A stretch of 64,000 nucleotides of DNA. Source: Sinonovacula constricta. Its lineage: Eukaryota > Mollusca > Bivalvia > Cardiida > Solecurtidae. Both the position numbers and the translations under genes were made by a program. The number at the start of each line of letters is the position of its first letter. The first letter of the stretch is position 1. Shown one piece after another: positions 1 to 13,069 of this stretch. The DNA is taken from NCBI GenBank assembly GCA_007844125.1, contig CM017556.1:82249382-82313381 (forward strand), given 5' to 3'. The notes beneath the pieces were generated by a model, which saw nothing but the letters and a program-made list of their open reading frames with translations, had not been told where the DNA came from and did no database searches.

Positions 1-1286
1 ATTAGACGTACCGTTTTATAAAGGTTCTTTGTAGGCCATGTGAATTCTGATGTTTCTTCTAGTGACACATCTCTTCAGCAATATTATAATTGTACACTAA
101 TAGAGTCTATTAAAACACCTCTTGATTGGATATTAACGCAGATAATAAAAGTAATAAATATATCAGTTTACATATATTGACATCATTCATTGCATTGACA
201 GAAGTGATATAAGCAAAAGACACGCAAGTCCGACAAGGTAGGATTTAAGATATACAGGTAGAGATTTTTTCTCTATAAAACACCGCACCAAGACAGATTT
301 CCGACTCTGGTAATTGTTTTCCTTGTGTTCTTTATGTTGTTGTTAAGTGTCTGACATCTTCTTTGCCTTCCCGAAAAGGACTCTGATCACCTTGGTGATA
401 ATCATATGAACCAGTCTAATTCTGAAAACTTATACATGTATAAAACCATTTGCTATGTTGTTTTGATAGAAACAGTGCTTTTTTTACTAAGAGTTTTTAG
501 AAGTCCTGACTCCCAGGTGTTTGAAATCCCGGACATTTATATCTTAAAAATCTCATAACGAGTGCGTAACTACCAATGCCAAAAACATCTACCCATGCTG
601 TTTTATTGCATATTTGTCTGTTATATCCATTAATACAATAACATAATGTCCTTTATGTCGGCTCCATTGGAGTTGGTGATGTCTATCGCACACCCTTAGG
701 TAACTTGGTTTTATCACAAAGTGTGCTTAAGTGTATAAATGTTTTTAAGAGATTTCTAAGAAAGCCATCTTTCTTTATATCATAGTAAAATACTTGAGAT
801 ATAAAAAATTTAAGGTTCAGCCTAAAGAACTTGCAAAAATTGTTAAATCACGAACTGTGCTGATCATTTCAGTTTTACTTATCATGTTTATTATATCCTT
901 GTGCCATTATGCTTTATCCTGTATGATGTTTAATTAATATATAAATGCAAGTAACAAATAGGAGCAGTTTTCATATAAATGTATTTTTTTAAAAAACAGT
1001 TGATGGGCAAAGCATGCTTGAAATTGTACAGGATATTGAGATATTTAGTATTCCGAGTTGTTTAAACTCTTCTCTCTTCTTCCAATAAACTTTCAAAATG
1101 TTAATGCTGCTTAACTAAAGAAACTGTAAAATGTCTAACAATTATTTTTTAAATTGTTTTTGAATGTGTACAAATTGAATATTATACACAACAAACGTTC
1201 TATATATCTTGACTGCTTACTCAGTTCATCACGTATAAACCAAATGTACTTTAAATACTTTAGAACACCTAACAATAATAAACGAC
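1..1286. other. AT-rich non-coding stretch
   Basis: No open frame of coding character, no RNA gene and no repeat shared with the rest of the window was seen here. Short homopolymer runs of A and T are frequent. It is probably intergenic or intronic. Confidence 0.6.
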
Positions 1287-1592
1287 CTTGTCTTGGGTGG
1301 CTGATACAAAAAGCCAGACGTCTCTTCTTCTCCCATCCTCAGTGGATTGTGGCCTTTTTTGTATGGGAAAACTTCAACGGCAGGGCCTACAGACAACTCC
1401 ATGGGAGGATAATGTGTTTTAACATCAAGCTGTTTCTGGTCTTCATCTTTGTCGCTTCTGTAGACAGAATCCGTGTTTACAAGACACGCTGCTGACTGGG
1501 ATTCACATTGCAGTTGATTTAAATAGGACTGAGTGATGGAACTACTCACGATGTCAACGGAGAAAACATTGTTAGGCCACTCAAGCCTAAAG
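1287..1592 (-). CDS. Possible internal exon of an unrecognised gene
   Basis: The minus strand is open across this stretch, and base composition is clearly less AT-rich than in the flanks. Read leftward from 1592, the translation begins with FRLEWPNNVFSVDIVSSS. It continues through an acidic and lysine-rich patch (SDKDEDQKQLD) and a proline/glycine-containing part (MELSVGPAVEVFPYKKGHN) to QPPKTR. The edges look like splice sites: a pyrimidine-rich tract ending in CAG lies just before 1592, and AAG followed by GT lies at 1287/1286. The predicted exon is 306 bases, a multiple of three. Codon use is varied, unlike the A/T-homopolymer frames elsewhere. There is no start codon that must be used, no domain I recognise and no partner exon identified in the window. 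It could be an exon of a long gene lying mostly outside the window, or a fossil of one. I assign no function. Confidence 0.35.
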
Positions 1593-3487
1593 CTGACAAC
1601 AGTGGTTGGAAGATACAGAGTTCAGTCTTTAATTTAGTACTTCAAGCTTGAGAAAGCTTCTATGAGAGTATTTCTACCAGCATTATTCAACACGGGAAAT
1701 GAAAAGACTTGTTTGTATCGACATAGAACGATACAAATTTTTATCTTCGTCATGGTAAGGTGTGAATTATTTGATAAGTAATATTGAAAAAATGAGCGAT
1801 TCATTAGTCTCGTTTTACGGATGAATCCGTTACACGTCATATTTAATTAATTAATGAAATTACAACTCATTGTTATAAATGTATTACTTACTTTAAGTGC
1901 TTAAACTCATTTAATCCTCAGTATAGCCTCTCTTGATGAATATCTTTTGAATATGAAAAAAATCAATTAGATAAATTTACAAGTTTTTAATGAAAACAAA
2001 TGACTAATGAATAAAATAACTACTCAAAAGTTTTGAAGATTGCAAAGTGACTGTATAATACGCGCTTGCAAAAACGTCTTTCAAAGTTTCAATAGTCCCG
2101 TTTTTAAATAATTTATATCATCTTAACTCTTCAACATTTAAAGTACGGCTGTTTTACACGATATTGCCTTTAAAAATGATTTATCTGCTACAATCCTTGA
2201 TAAAATTCCTATAGTATTCATTTTTACATGACCACTTAAGACCGTTTTATTTTCACAATTTCGCGATAAGGTTTCCAGAGTCTGTAATATATTTTGGCAT
2301 GAAGGGCATTCCTTTATGTCAAACAAACCAAAAAATTCAGAATATGTCTGAGCATTACTAACAATAAATATATATGACACGTTTGACGTGACCTGTCTTC
2401 TAAGCGTCGCTTTTCTCATTTCCGGAATGGCAGAAAAGCTCATACCTTTCTATGGAAAGGCACATAATGCTTCGTTGTATAAACTACATGGCATGACTAG
2501 GCTTCCAAATGTCAGTTATCATTTCAAAACACGCAATGAAGCTCATATTTTTACTTTGGAAGTGCTTAAGATGCTATATTGCATACTAAACTCACCTGAC
2601 AAGACCTCTTAGATTTGTTCATGATTTATGGACAATTCTATTAAGAAGTTTTATACTTAAGCTTTCAGGCACGCGTCGTAAGCTTATAGATAAATTCGTT
2701 GTAAAGGACCTTTTCTTATTTATCTATTATGTTATATGACACGAGCTTCCTACGACCATAGACTACAGTATATTGATACTATTTCAGGCACATTCAGCAA
2801 AATACAAATATATGTATTTATCTAAAATGATACATGGTGCAAAGATATTAGACTTGGTTTGTTAAATTTTGGTGTACACAAAAGTAAACCAGGATAACAT
2901 AATGTTTTGCATCTGAACATAAGAAAAAAAGTAAATATGCAATCTTGCTTGTTTATGGGTAATGGCCCAAGGGAAAACCCTTCTTTTGTTAGCGATTTTT
3001 ATTAGTAAGTTGATGTTTCACGTTTTTACTACAGGGATAATAAGTTATTTCGAACGGCAGCTTATGTTAACTAGACAAAATCATAGCAATATTTCTTCTA
3101 TATAATAAAGAACAGTCAGCATATCAGATTATGTTTACCAGTTAAAAGATGGTTACAGCGAAATTAATATTATAGTCAACTTTGGTATTTTGGTATGATG
3201 GATTAAAGTAAAAAGACATAAGAATCAAATGTACAAATTAACGTTTCTATTTTGTCATCTATAGGGAAAGGTCAAATTGATATAACTTGTCACTCAACTG
3301 GTTTATTTATTATAAATATTTTATTTACCTACTTGTTTGCTATAGATCAGATAGCAATTTTTGTTGTTTTGGTAACATATTTATTTGTAGAAAAAAAGCA
3401 TGTATCCACTGATATTCTTGTTGCTTTAATTTCTTCTCTGCGGACGATATGTATGATTTTCACTGAACACATTTCCCCAAAAAGAAA
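1593..3487. other. AT-rich non-coding stretch
   Basis: Nothing that can be supported. Several open frames of 60 to 100 codons occur on both strands, but they are hydrophobic and low in complexity, with no family resemblance and no splice context. Confidence 0.6.
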
Positions 3488-4410
3488 ATATTACAAAGTT
3501 CTATGAGTATTTCAACACCTACAAACATTTGAAAAGATACATGATAAAGGCACTCACATGCCAGCCTAATGTAAAAATAAGATTAAATCTGTGAGGAATC
3601 ATTAAACAAATAGAGAAAGCCCAACAATTAAATCCTTGCAACGGTCAGTCTGTAAAGATTAAAAGGGCTCCTTAAACCAGTGTAACTGGTCAAACCTCGC
3701 ATTTTCTAAAGGGTTTCTATAATGCAAGCAATGAAAATAAAAGTGATCTATATGAATAAAAAAATCCAAGCGCTTACATTTTCGTCAAGTTTTTGCGTCT
3801 TTAAAAGAAAGAGGTGATCAATTAAAAATAAAGTCCACATGGTTTTTAGAACAGAGAGAATTATTAATTCTATTAGAAGAAGCACCCAAATTCATTGTTT
3901 GAATCAAGAAAATAATGACCAAAGAAAAAGTGTAAATGGTAATAACACCTTGTTCATGTGTAGGTTCATGTGTAGATAGAATTGGGGGAATGATTCAAAT
4001 TTGCATCGAAGATAAATACACGTAACAATCCTTATAGGACCAATTAAATGACACCATAGATTACATGCACGGGGGATTTTTATGCCTGACATACTACACA
4101 GGTAATATTAGTGTACTTATGAATATGGAAATGATCTCTTGCATTGCATTGCAATACATACAAAAAAATACAAAAAAACACAGGACAAAGGCAGTCACAT
4201 GCTAGAGAAATGTAACAACAAAAACATAACATAAAAACATAAAAAAATCTATCATGAGTCATTAAAAAAATGAGAAAACCCAACAAATACAGCCATGGAA
4301 CGATCAGTCGGTAAACAGGACCGACTGGGGTGGTTAAACCGGTTTTACAGAGCTCTAACCTCGCACTTCCTGTAGGGTTCCTCAATTAAAAGCAATCAAA
4401 ACTGATCTTA
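3488..4410 (-). repeat. Core-spacer-core dispersed repeat, copy I
   Basis: Two related cores (about 3488-3757 and 4121-4410) flank a spacer of about 360 bases. Each core starts near a motif like GACAAAGTCCTATGAG and ends near CTGATCTATTTGAAT in this orientation. The second core keeps the family's stem-loop, CAGTCGG paired with CCGACTG at 4305-4327, followed by an AACCGGTT-type box and a conserved CTAACCTCGCACTT stretch. Corresponding points in the two cores are about 635 to 660 bases apart. The same arrangement recurs near 15 kb and 21 kb, and the core alone recurs at 57 kb. No protein is encoded. It is a non-autonomous element of unknown class. The strand given is relative to the 15-kb copy. 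Confidence 0.7.
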
Positions 4411-6806
4411 TTGGTCGCTATTAAAATTGTTTCATCACATATATCAAATGTGCTTAAATAAATCAGCATATTAGTTTGTTAAGTTGATTTGATAATACTT
4501 TGATTGATTCCACTGCTCAAACAGGTCATCCTCTTCAAATTGTTATATTTTATATGGCTGAAATAATTTCCCAAAGAAGTTAGTGTACAACGTTATGCTC
4601 TTACAAAAATAGTTTGTGAAGGGCAACATAATTAGATGGAAATCCTTTACATCACATGGTCATTTGTGTTTCAGATCTTAACCTTATTTATCTCCATGTA
4701 ACATAAATTTTCTGTAACAAAATCTCCTCAAAACTTTTCATGTAGAATTGCATATTTTAAAGTGTATTAAAATCTATATTTTAGGAAAAGGCAAATCTAG
4801 TATGTGACATAAATAATACATGGTTTACCCAATTAATAATATTTTAATTATTTATAATGCATATTAAAAGATTTATGATCCCAATTTTAAATTCAGAAAA
4901 TGTGAAAAGTGACCCATATGGATTTGCATGTCAGTGTAAATACTGCATCTTTCAATCAATTTCTTGAGATATTTAAATATTAATTGTTGCTTCCGAGAGG
5001 CCCTCTCTAATATCGTAATTAAAGAAAATGCGACATTCTAAATGGGTACATTTTGTCTAGGTTTTTTGTCGAACATTTAGTTTAAAATACAATCGTATTT
5101 ATGGTTGTTTTTAATGGCCTAGTAATTGCAATTTGGTTTTTACAGCAGATGGGTATTTTTGAGATAAGATACCATATCTGTTTTGACAAAAAGGGCACGT
5201 GAAAGGAGAAACAAAATCTAAAGCAATTTACTAGCACAGCTAAACATCTGCTTATTCAACCTGCTTGATACGCTTGTGTCAAATACGTGAGTAAAAACAT
5301 AACAATTAAAATCCCAGCAAATTCAAAACTCCCTATGTTTCTTTCCTTGCAAGAAGCTTAAAAGGAAGCCCTAATGTATCTAAAAACGTGTACGAATTGA
5401 AAGCTTAGCTAGAATTATTGTTGTTGTTTTATCATAACAGGCAAATGATTGAAAAGGGACTTTTCCCACCTTCTTTAAGATATAACTTGTCCCTAAAAGT
5501 GTGTCTCATTTGGATTTCATTGTTGATACTTAAAGAAGAAACAGCTAAAGTGTTTCAACAAAGGCAAAATCAAGAGACAGGGACTGAGTTTAGATATGTC
5601 TTTACCTGGTTTGATTTATAATATACAATAGGAAAACAAGATATACACAATGGAAGTTGACATGTAAGTTTTCTTTTATTTCATTTTAATGACATCAGTT
5701 GACACAATATAACAACAATCATTTCTCAATATATGTTCCTCCATGTTATCAAAAAGATAATTTGGTTTAATATTTTAAGATGCATTCTACAATGGCAACT
5801 GTGTTAAGTTTGCGACGTCTTGCATATGCCCCAAATACAAGTGTCAAGGTTAAAGGGCTCAGCTGAAAGTCCGCTTAACAAAAAAATCACCATGACTTGA
5901 ACCCTGAATCAAGCAAAGAGGAACCATAGACTTTTAAATAATAAAATCAAACGTAAAAATTACATTAAGCTACTTCCCATATGACATAATTTGCTGAACG
6001 TCAGGCATTACATTATCCGACAATCGGAACAACACATCAAAAAGCTAAGAATTTCAAACATAACACCAATAAAATAATATGAAATAAAAATAATAAATGA
6101 AAAAATAGCATTTGCGCCCTTATTTCCAATGACCTAAACCTTCTGACGTATGATGCAAAGGAATGCAATGTGAACAATTGTTACAGATAACATAAATGTA
6201 CTTGTCTTCTGCATCTAACCAATCGTGTAGTCAACAAGCAAGTACAATTATAAACAGTCAGTAATTTTCTTATGTTATTTTCACAGCGTGCTTAAATGTA
6301 TGTAGAAACCAATAAGCGAATGTATCTGCAACAGCTATTTGAGTGACTATAAGTGGAACACCGTCTAATTATTTGTGAAATCTCATCCTTAGAAATTACG
6401 TCCGAACATTAAACACCATCTACAAAATATAGCAATATATCTAGATATATACCGCCTAGTCACAGACAAACATTGAATTATATTAGGCGCATAGGCAGAA
6501 TTATTTCCTAAACAAAGATATTTGAATGGGGTGGGTAGGCAACAATTAATATAAATGCGTGCCATTTTTGTTTGTTTAACTGTTGAATTGCTTTAATAAT
6601 TTAAAAATAATAAAATGTACGTTTAATAAATGATAAATACTTACGAACCATGAAGCCTTTAATCCTACACATGAGGAAGAAAAGGATGATATCGTCATGT
6701 AATTCTAGCGTAACGTCTTTGATTTGACTTTGACCTTTGAGCATTGCAAGGACAATTCAAAACAAATATCCACTATTATTGTCATTATTATTACTGTCCT
6801 GAAATT
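4411..6806. other. AT-rich non-coding stretch
   Basis: No gene, RNA or clear repeat was found. Short open frames, such as the one near 5418-5621, show no motif or splice context. Confidence 0.6.
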
Positions 6807-7028
6807 CAACTTCGATTGTGACCGGACCTGGTAAATATAAGGGTAGTTCCACGACTGGTTGGCCCGGTGTCAGGATAATGTGACTGGGTGTGGTATCATG
6901 CCAGGTTTTTACGGCATGCTATACACAGTGAAGGCAGCACTATATCTGCTTCAAGTGGACACCGTCTCCAGATAACTGAAATACTGTTGGTGGGACGAGA
7001 AACCCAATAAACAAACAACTTCGATTGT
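6807..7028 (+). mobile_element. SINE-like retroposed element with target duplication
   Basis: A body of about 196 bases (6820-7015) is bounded by a perfect 13-base direct repeat, CAACTTCGATTGT, at 6807-6819 and 7016-7028. It is markedly richer in G and C than its surroundings. It contains GTGACTGGGTGTGGTATCAT, then a cassette around GCAGCAC and GACACCGTC, and ends with AACCCAATAAACAAACAA, an A-rich tail directly before the right-hand duplication. Direct repeats of this length with a simple-sequence tail are the normal signature of LINE-driven retroposition. I recognise the body as resembling a short interspersed repeat common in molluscan genomic sequence, although I cannot name the family with certainty. 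It has no coding capacity. The single insertion looks fairly young because the duplication is still perfect. Confidence 0.75.
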
Positions 7029-9739
7029 ACATTTTATACGTTTTGTGCGTTTAAAATTTAAAAGTATTCTTATGTTATGTCTTTAAATTATTTTGCAATA
7101 TGCAGACCGTTAGCAAAGAATTATTAATGCCTTTAATATACTTGACTACCCCTTCTTTAAAAGTACGCGGTGACACCCCAAAATAATTTGTGTTTACCGA
7201 AAATATTAATTGACTTATTGTCATTTAATGTGATAAAACATTTTAATAATTTGCAGGACTGCAAGAGAAATTTTGCGCGATTTTTCGCAAGGATAGTAAG
7301 GAAATATTTTAGGAAAATCAGTGAAGAAAAACAACTTACTCGTTTACATCTTGATGGAATATTTAAATTTTATTAGGATATATTTGGAAAAAAATATAAT
7401 TATAGTCTCTGTTGCATTCAATTATTAATATTTTAAGGCATTACTTTGTAATGATTATATAATGATAATTTTTCCGTCAATGTTTTAAGCTTTATAATCA
7501 ATTACAATTGTTCGTAAAATTAATTGTGTGATATTAATAAAAATTAACAAATAAGTCATACTTTATAAAATAGCATCTGACTTTATTTTTATTGACATTG
7601 GTCATAAAGAATCCACAATTATACAAATGACTGAATGACCGACGCATGAAGAGAAAATAAGTTGAATACTTTAACCATCGCAGGAAAAAAAAATGTCCAA
7701 GTTGACAGGATGTGTAAAATATTTGCTGTAGTTATGATTAAATTATATATAGATACAATTTTGATGTTATATGTTTTATTTGTGTTGTTTCTTGTAAATG
7801 ACAAAAAAAATAAAAATGACGAAGATAGTCTGAAAAGAAATATGTATAATATATAAAATGACAAAATTTTCATATTTTGATGGATCTTTCCTCCTGAGTA
7901 AAATATAATACCAATATTTTAAAATTAGTAGTAGTAGTTAATAAATACTCAGTTGTTCAATCAATATCCTTGAAAACGATCCTAAAAACGTACAAAGCAT
8001 ACGTACACCAAGAAAAGTATGATTAGATATACACCGTCTGAGTTTGAATGGTCAAACGTTCTAATATCAGTAAAAATCTAGCCTCATAACATGTATAACA
8101 AAATATTCCATTAAAGATACATTGATAATTACCTTTTTGTTAAAACATCTGCTTTATTGGAACCTTCTTCTTCTGAATGTTCGTTGTGCTAAAGTATTAA
8201 AACATTTAAACGTAGTGATTTTTTACCTGCCACTAAATACAAAACAATCAGTTTAGTGTTAAAGCAAAATATTATTGAAATTACAAGTTGTAAATCATTG
8301 ACATTTTAAATTTAATTTCTTACTGATTTATTATAGGTTCAATCATTTTTTGATTATTTACCATTATGATTAAAATAACTCAATTACTAAATAAGACCAT
8401 ATTGTAACGGGAAATTGAGTTGTTTAATTTCAGAGAAACTTAAGTACGTCAATATTTTCTGTATTCTTATACGTATGATACAAATACAGGTGAAAAATTA
8501 AATAAAGCAATTTTCAATCATCACAGAAATAAGTGTTTATTTTAATTTTCATATTGTACACATTAAAACTATAGAACATTTAATGCAGTTGTTCTATTCC
8601 ATTGTTTAAATATCTCCGAGTCGATATATATTGGGCAAAGACCAGATATTATCGTTGACAACAAGATATCTTGTCAGGAGTTTTCAGTATTTTGGGTTAC
8701 TTCTGTTGAAGAGTTCGCCTAACTATGTCAAATCATGCATAATGCATGCATAGTTGTTTTAAAACCATTGCACTTTCATGAGGAGTACTTTAAAACCTTA
8801 TTGTCTTCATAAAAGTAAACGATTCGTGTAATTTGCAATTCCAGAAATGTAATCAGTTATTAAGGTTGAAATAATTTTGCATATAACTATTAAGAAAACT
8901 GAACGTGAGCAAGAAAAAGGCAAAATAAAGACCTTTTCTGCATGCGGGAGCTGTTTAAATTTTATGATCGTTTATCGGACAAATTAAGCATTTGATCTCA
9001 TATTATATCAACTGCAAATAACTGTAATACGAGCCTAGTAAATGGGAATAGGGTTTCATTCCCGGAACTGGTGTGTGTCTGTTATAGAGATAACCTATAT
9101 ACAGCGGTTAAACCATCGTTGTGTGTGTATGCCATTTCTTTTAATGTTCAATGCAGTAAATATGCGCATATGCCTTAGCCTCACGCCAAAATAACTAAAT
9201 CTGAGTAACCATATTAATAATAATATTATTAACTCGATTATTGGCACGTGGTTACATAAACTCAATTTTTCGATTTGACAGTTAAACAACAGCTGTCTAC
9301 TTGAGCAATGCAAACAGAGAATGAACAACCCTTATTTGCCTTGTAATTATTGGAGCTATTGTAAGCTATTGTGTATTTAAATAATGACCAAGGATACTAT
9401 ACACAAATTATATGACTTTTTATATCTGAAAAATACTTCCTAAGAATTGGGGGTTATGGGAGCATAAAACTAAAAAATCTAAGGTCACATTACAAGATAT
9501 AAAATTCGGTTTATCTGCGGAACTTTCTTTTTTAATTTAACTTTTTTGCCATGAATAATGTTAAATGGACAAAAATAAACAATTGGCCTTACACAAAGTT
9601 CTACCAGCAGCCAAGTTTAAAAAAGTAGTTTTAAATTTAAGCCAATAAGTGTATTATTTTTATATCAAAGTGTTGATTTGTACTCATCCTATACCACTAG
9701 GGATGGCATTTTTTTCGGTGAAATAAACTAGTAAAAAGC
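7029..9739. other. AT-rich non-coding stretch
   Basis: Very AT-rich, with no supported feature. Frames overlapping on both strands around 7619-7873 are A/T-run artefacts. Confidence 0.6.
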
Positions 9740-11080
9740 AAGCACTTAGATAGTAGTTACAAGCTTTAAATAATTTAAATGCCATGGTAGGGGTTTTTTA
9801 CTTTTATTTGATGCTGATCTTACATATGTTGTATGTGGACAAATATTGTTTAAAGTATATCATCCTGCGTCATTTTGTTCCTTACATGGCCGTCTCATAA
9901 TTTAGCTCTATATATACTAATCAAAAGTCTAAACGGCCTCTTACTTGAAAGACTTTGTCTCTATCTACGTATGTTTCTGAATAGACGGACTTATGCGTTT
10001 ATTCGGAGATTTGGTAATTTGACTACTAGGGGTTCATAAGTATGGACATATTTAACAATCATACGTTTATGTGGCATTTAGATTCCATTGTTGTATTTTT
10101 TATCTTCGGTAAAGTGAAATAAATTGAATATCCAATGAACGCTTGGATAGTCAAACTGTGCTTTTCAATTATTGAGATGTAACATTTATATGTATGCATT
10201 TTGTAGCTTGCTTTTATAGGATTTTGTTTTATTGTTTGCAACAACATGGTTAAAGGCGTTGACAATAGTCTCAACAATCGTAAAAGTATTATTTTTCAAC
10301 AAGTAAAACACATCTTTGTGCAATAATGAGATTTGCCATTCTGCTATAATATATAATTAATGTGGAATAATGCCGAAATACGTGAACAAAACAAAAGATA
10401 AGAAACATGTAAATACTTTTTATTTGATGTGACGAGTCATTAGCACATACCTGGTTTATATGCATTTTCTTACAAAGTTCACACGTGTTTTCTAGTAAAA
10501 AACTTAAGCCGATATCATATGTTCTATAATTCAGATTCATGCCAGTTTATGCTAGAGCCCTTTGGGAGTTTAACTTTGTAAAAACGACATCTGCGGGACA
10601 CTGCAAGATGTTAAATCTAATTCATGCTCACATTTGTCTTTGCTTAGGGCCATCACTTATGTACCTTACGATGCTACATTCGTCGTAAATTTTAGTTAAC
10701 ATTCGTCGTAAATTGTAGTTAACTGACAAAAACATGACTGAATTTTGACACCATGCTCATAAAGATTAGGAAATATTTTATGTTACGCCATGCAAACTAT
10801 TAGAATGATAATAAGCTTTCTTCTTTTTTCTTTTTTACTTAAAAGACAGAAAAGTCTGACTAGGGATCGAAATTGCAAAAAACAACACGAGTTATTTGAA
10901 TTGTATACGACCACTATTATGTCAAAAATGTCATCTGAAGAAAATTCCCTTTAGTGAGCCTTAGGTTCAGTATTATGCCGCATAGAAAGTGACAAATGCT
11001 TAAAGAGACTGAAAAATACAAGAAGACGCGGAAACTAACTTATGCAGTCCAAATGGAGAATACCCATCGAGTTGGACTTT
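9740..11080 (+). repeat. Segmental duplication, copy 1, left part
   Basis: Colinear with about 52230-53720 in copy 3. Anchors are the AATGCCATGGTAGGGG region (9778) against AATGCCACGATAGGGG (52265), the CCCTTTGGGAGTT region (10559 against 53039), TGTACCTTACGATGCTACATT (10659 against 53140), and AGGTTCAGTA plus ATGCCG near 10965 against 53595. Copy 3 carries an expanded TTG-rich tract in this interval and copy 1 does not. No gene was recognised. Confidence 0.75.
10676..10721 (+). repeat. 23-bp tandem duplication
   Basis: Two adjacent copies of a 23-base unit beginning ACATTCGTCGTAAATT differ at one position. The matching place in copy 3 (near 53155) has a single diverged unit, so the doubling happened in copy 1. 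Confidence 0.9.
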
Positions 11081-11089
11081 GGTATTCCA

Positions 11090-13065
11090 TATAAAAAATG
11101 TCAGTATTAAATAAACTTATCATTGTGCATTTATATTTGTTGTGCGAAAACAATACTGTGACATCATTGTATTGTGATAAGATTCTATTATGGTTGAAGT
11201 TCATGTGCCCTGTGTTCGTTATCGTTTGATTTTTTTTTAGTGCGAAATTGACATAAATAAAACGTTTGGGTCTTGCACCAACGTTGACTTATAGACAATC
11301 ATCGACAATTATAAACAGATGTTGCGTACTATTAATATCAAGATCGAATCAAAGCAAGAAAATCTTCTTTCACTGTACTGAATTCATAAGCTTCACAAAA
11401 CATTCAAGTCATGTTTCATAGTTAGTTCCAGCTCTAACACCACACCTCACATATCTAAACTACTTACTTCTTGCATTACAGCCATTCGTAATCACGTTGA
11501 TAAATATTGTGAAAAAGTGTATGAAAATTCAGGAATTAACACTTTACTAAAAAAATCAGAAGTCTAAGACAAGTTTCGTACCTTAAAATTTTATTGCTTT
11601 GTAGTTAATACTTACCATTTCTCTACGCTGTACACCTCTTTAGCTCTTGATTTAATAAAGGCCAAACAGTTGCTCTAATTGAGAAAACATTTGCCCGAGA
11701 GCAACGTCTATGAAAGTAATGCCTTTTTACCAGCACTTTCTTTGCAAGGTGTACTATGTGGACTTGTACGAATGTCTGTGAAGCTCTGTGTTTCCTATTT
11801 GATAATATTTATTCAAAATGCGGTAACACTTTATTTAGATTAATAATTGGTATTGCTATGGGAACCAAATGTGCACAATTAATTGCAGATTTGTTTTTAT
11901 ACTGTTTTGAACGTGATTTCATGATAACTTTATCCCCTTCTAACCAAAGCCACATTATAAGTATAGAGGCTTTCAATTCAATGTCAGGCTATCTTGACGA
12001 TATTCTAACTATAGATAATCCAATCTCAAATGGTTCAACTCATTGACCCTTCAGAACCTACGCTTAATAAAGAAAATAACTGACATTTCATTGCAACATT
12101 TCTAGACATCGAGATCGTCTTTTCCAATGTCATTGTCTCTACTAAAATTTGTGACAAGAGAGTTGATTTCAACTTTAGTATTATGAATTTACCATATCTT
12201 TTGCTACCTCCTATAGTGTTCACATATCTCAACAAGGTTAACGCGTGTTTATACTTAAGTAAAAGATTTCAATGCTAGAAACTGTTTATTTCTTCTAGTT
12301 GTTACAGCAAGGCTTTCGATTTCACAAATTAAGGAAGGCGTTTTCATTTTTTTTTCATCGTAAGGATTTTATTGATTCAATAAAAGCAGTATGAAAAATC
12401 ACATGCAGCAAAGCATAGCCATCCTGCATTTATGGAAATGCTTAAAACAAGTTAAAGAAAATCAAGGGTTCTAAATAATTTTTCTGACTCCTTTACAAAA
12501 CGTTCAATAATATGTTCTAATATTGTCAGATCTACCCAATAAACAGCAAAATGAGTGTTCATTAAAATAATAATAACACAATCTGTTAACCAGGAAAATC
12601 GTGCTAAAACGCGATGCTTACTATTTTATTGAAAAGAAAATTATGTCTAAAAAACCCTTACAATATAGCATAAGGTGTATAACGATTGTGCTGTATTTTG
12701 TACAAAAAAAAACATCAATGCAAAAAGACCAATGGGTTCCCTAATATCAAGGGAGATTAGTGAAGGTGCGAATCAAAACACATAAATTATTTAAGCAGAA
12801 AGAGAGGCTGTTTTACATCACACAGTTAAGCATGAAAATGAAGAAGAAACGCAAAAAACTAAATATATGTTTTAAGGTACGGGCAATTATTTTGACCTGT
12901 TTGTAAACTATGTTAAAATCAGAACTGCGTTTTATATAGAGGATCCTATTTCACTTTTATTGTCACAATTTTAACAAGTCATGTTAGAATTTAAGATTAT
13001 AATTATTTATAACACGCTTTGAAATCTTGCTGCTGTATAAATTTGCATACCATGTAATTATTTTA
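11090..13065. mobile_element. Insertion in copy 1, absent from copy 3
   Basis: Homology to copy 3 stops near 11090 and resumes near 13070 at AAATGTGAAGCTGTATTTAA. In copy 3 the two flanks are nearly joined (around 53720-53765). The extra material of about 2 kb holds the reverse transcriptase relic described separately, so copy 1 most likely gained a retroelement, or copy 3 lost it. The ends are not sharp enough to define a target duplication. Confidence 0.55.
11340..12560 (+). pseudogene. Penelope-like reverse transcriptase relic
   Basis: A broken reverse transcriptase can be followed through several frames. In order it shows a LYxIHKLHK-type motif (about 11372-11400) equivalent to the leader motif before the fingers domain, and an SSSNTTPH-ISKLLTSC stretch (about 11430-11480). 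HFSTLYTSL follows (about 11610-11635), where the first catalytic aspartate of motif A is replaced by histidine. Next is GIAMGTKCAQLIADLFLYC (about 11851-11907), equivalent to motif B. GYLDDILTIDNP (about 11986-12021) retains the paired aspartates of motif C. DKRVDFNFSIMNLP (about 12153-12194) is the thumb-side block, and NFSDSF lies near 12477-12494. Stops and frameshifts separate these pieces, for example after KKSEV near 11566. The longest intact part runs 11756-12046. The motif order and leader motif fit the Penelope-like branch. No GIY-YIG endonuclease or complete ORF is visible. The element is dead. Confidence 0.8.
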
Positions 13066-13069
13066 GCTT

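Noticed and set aside
4080..4385. 101-codon minus-strand frame with membrane-like segments
   Set aside because: It lies in a dispersed repeat core and spacer. Other copies of the repeat do not keep the frame.
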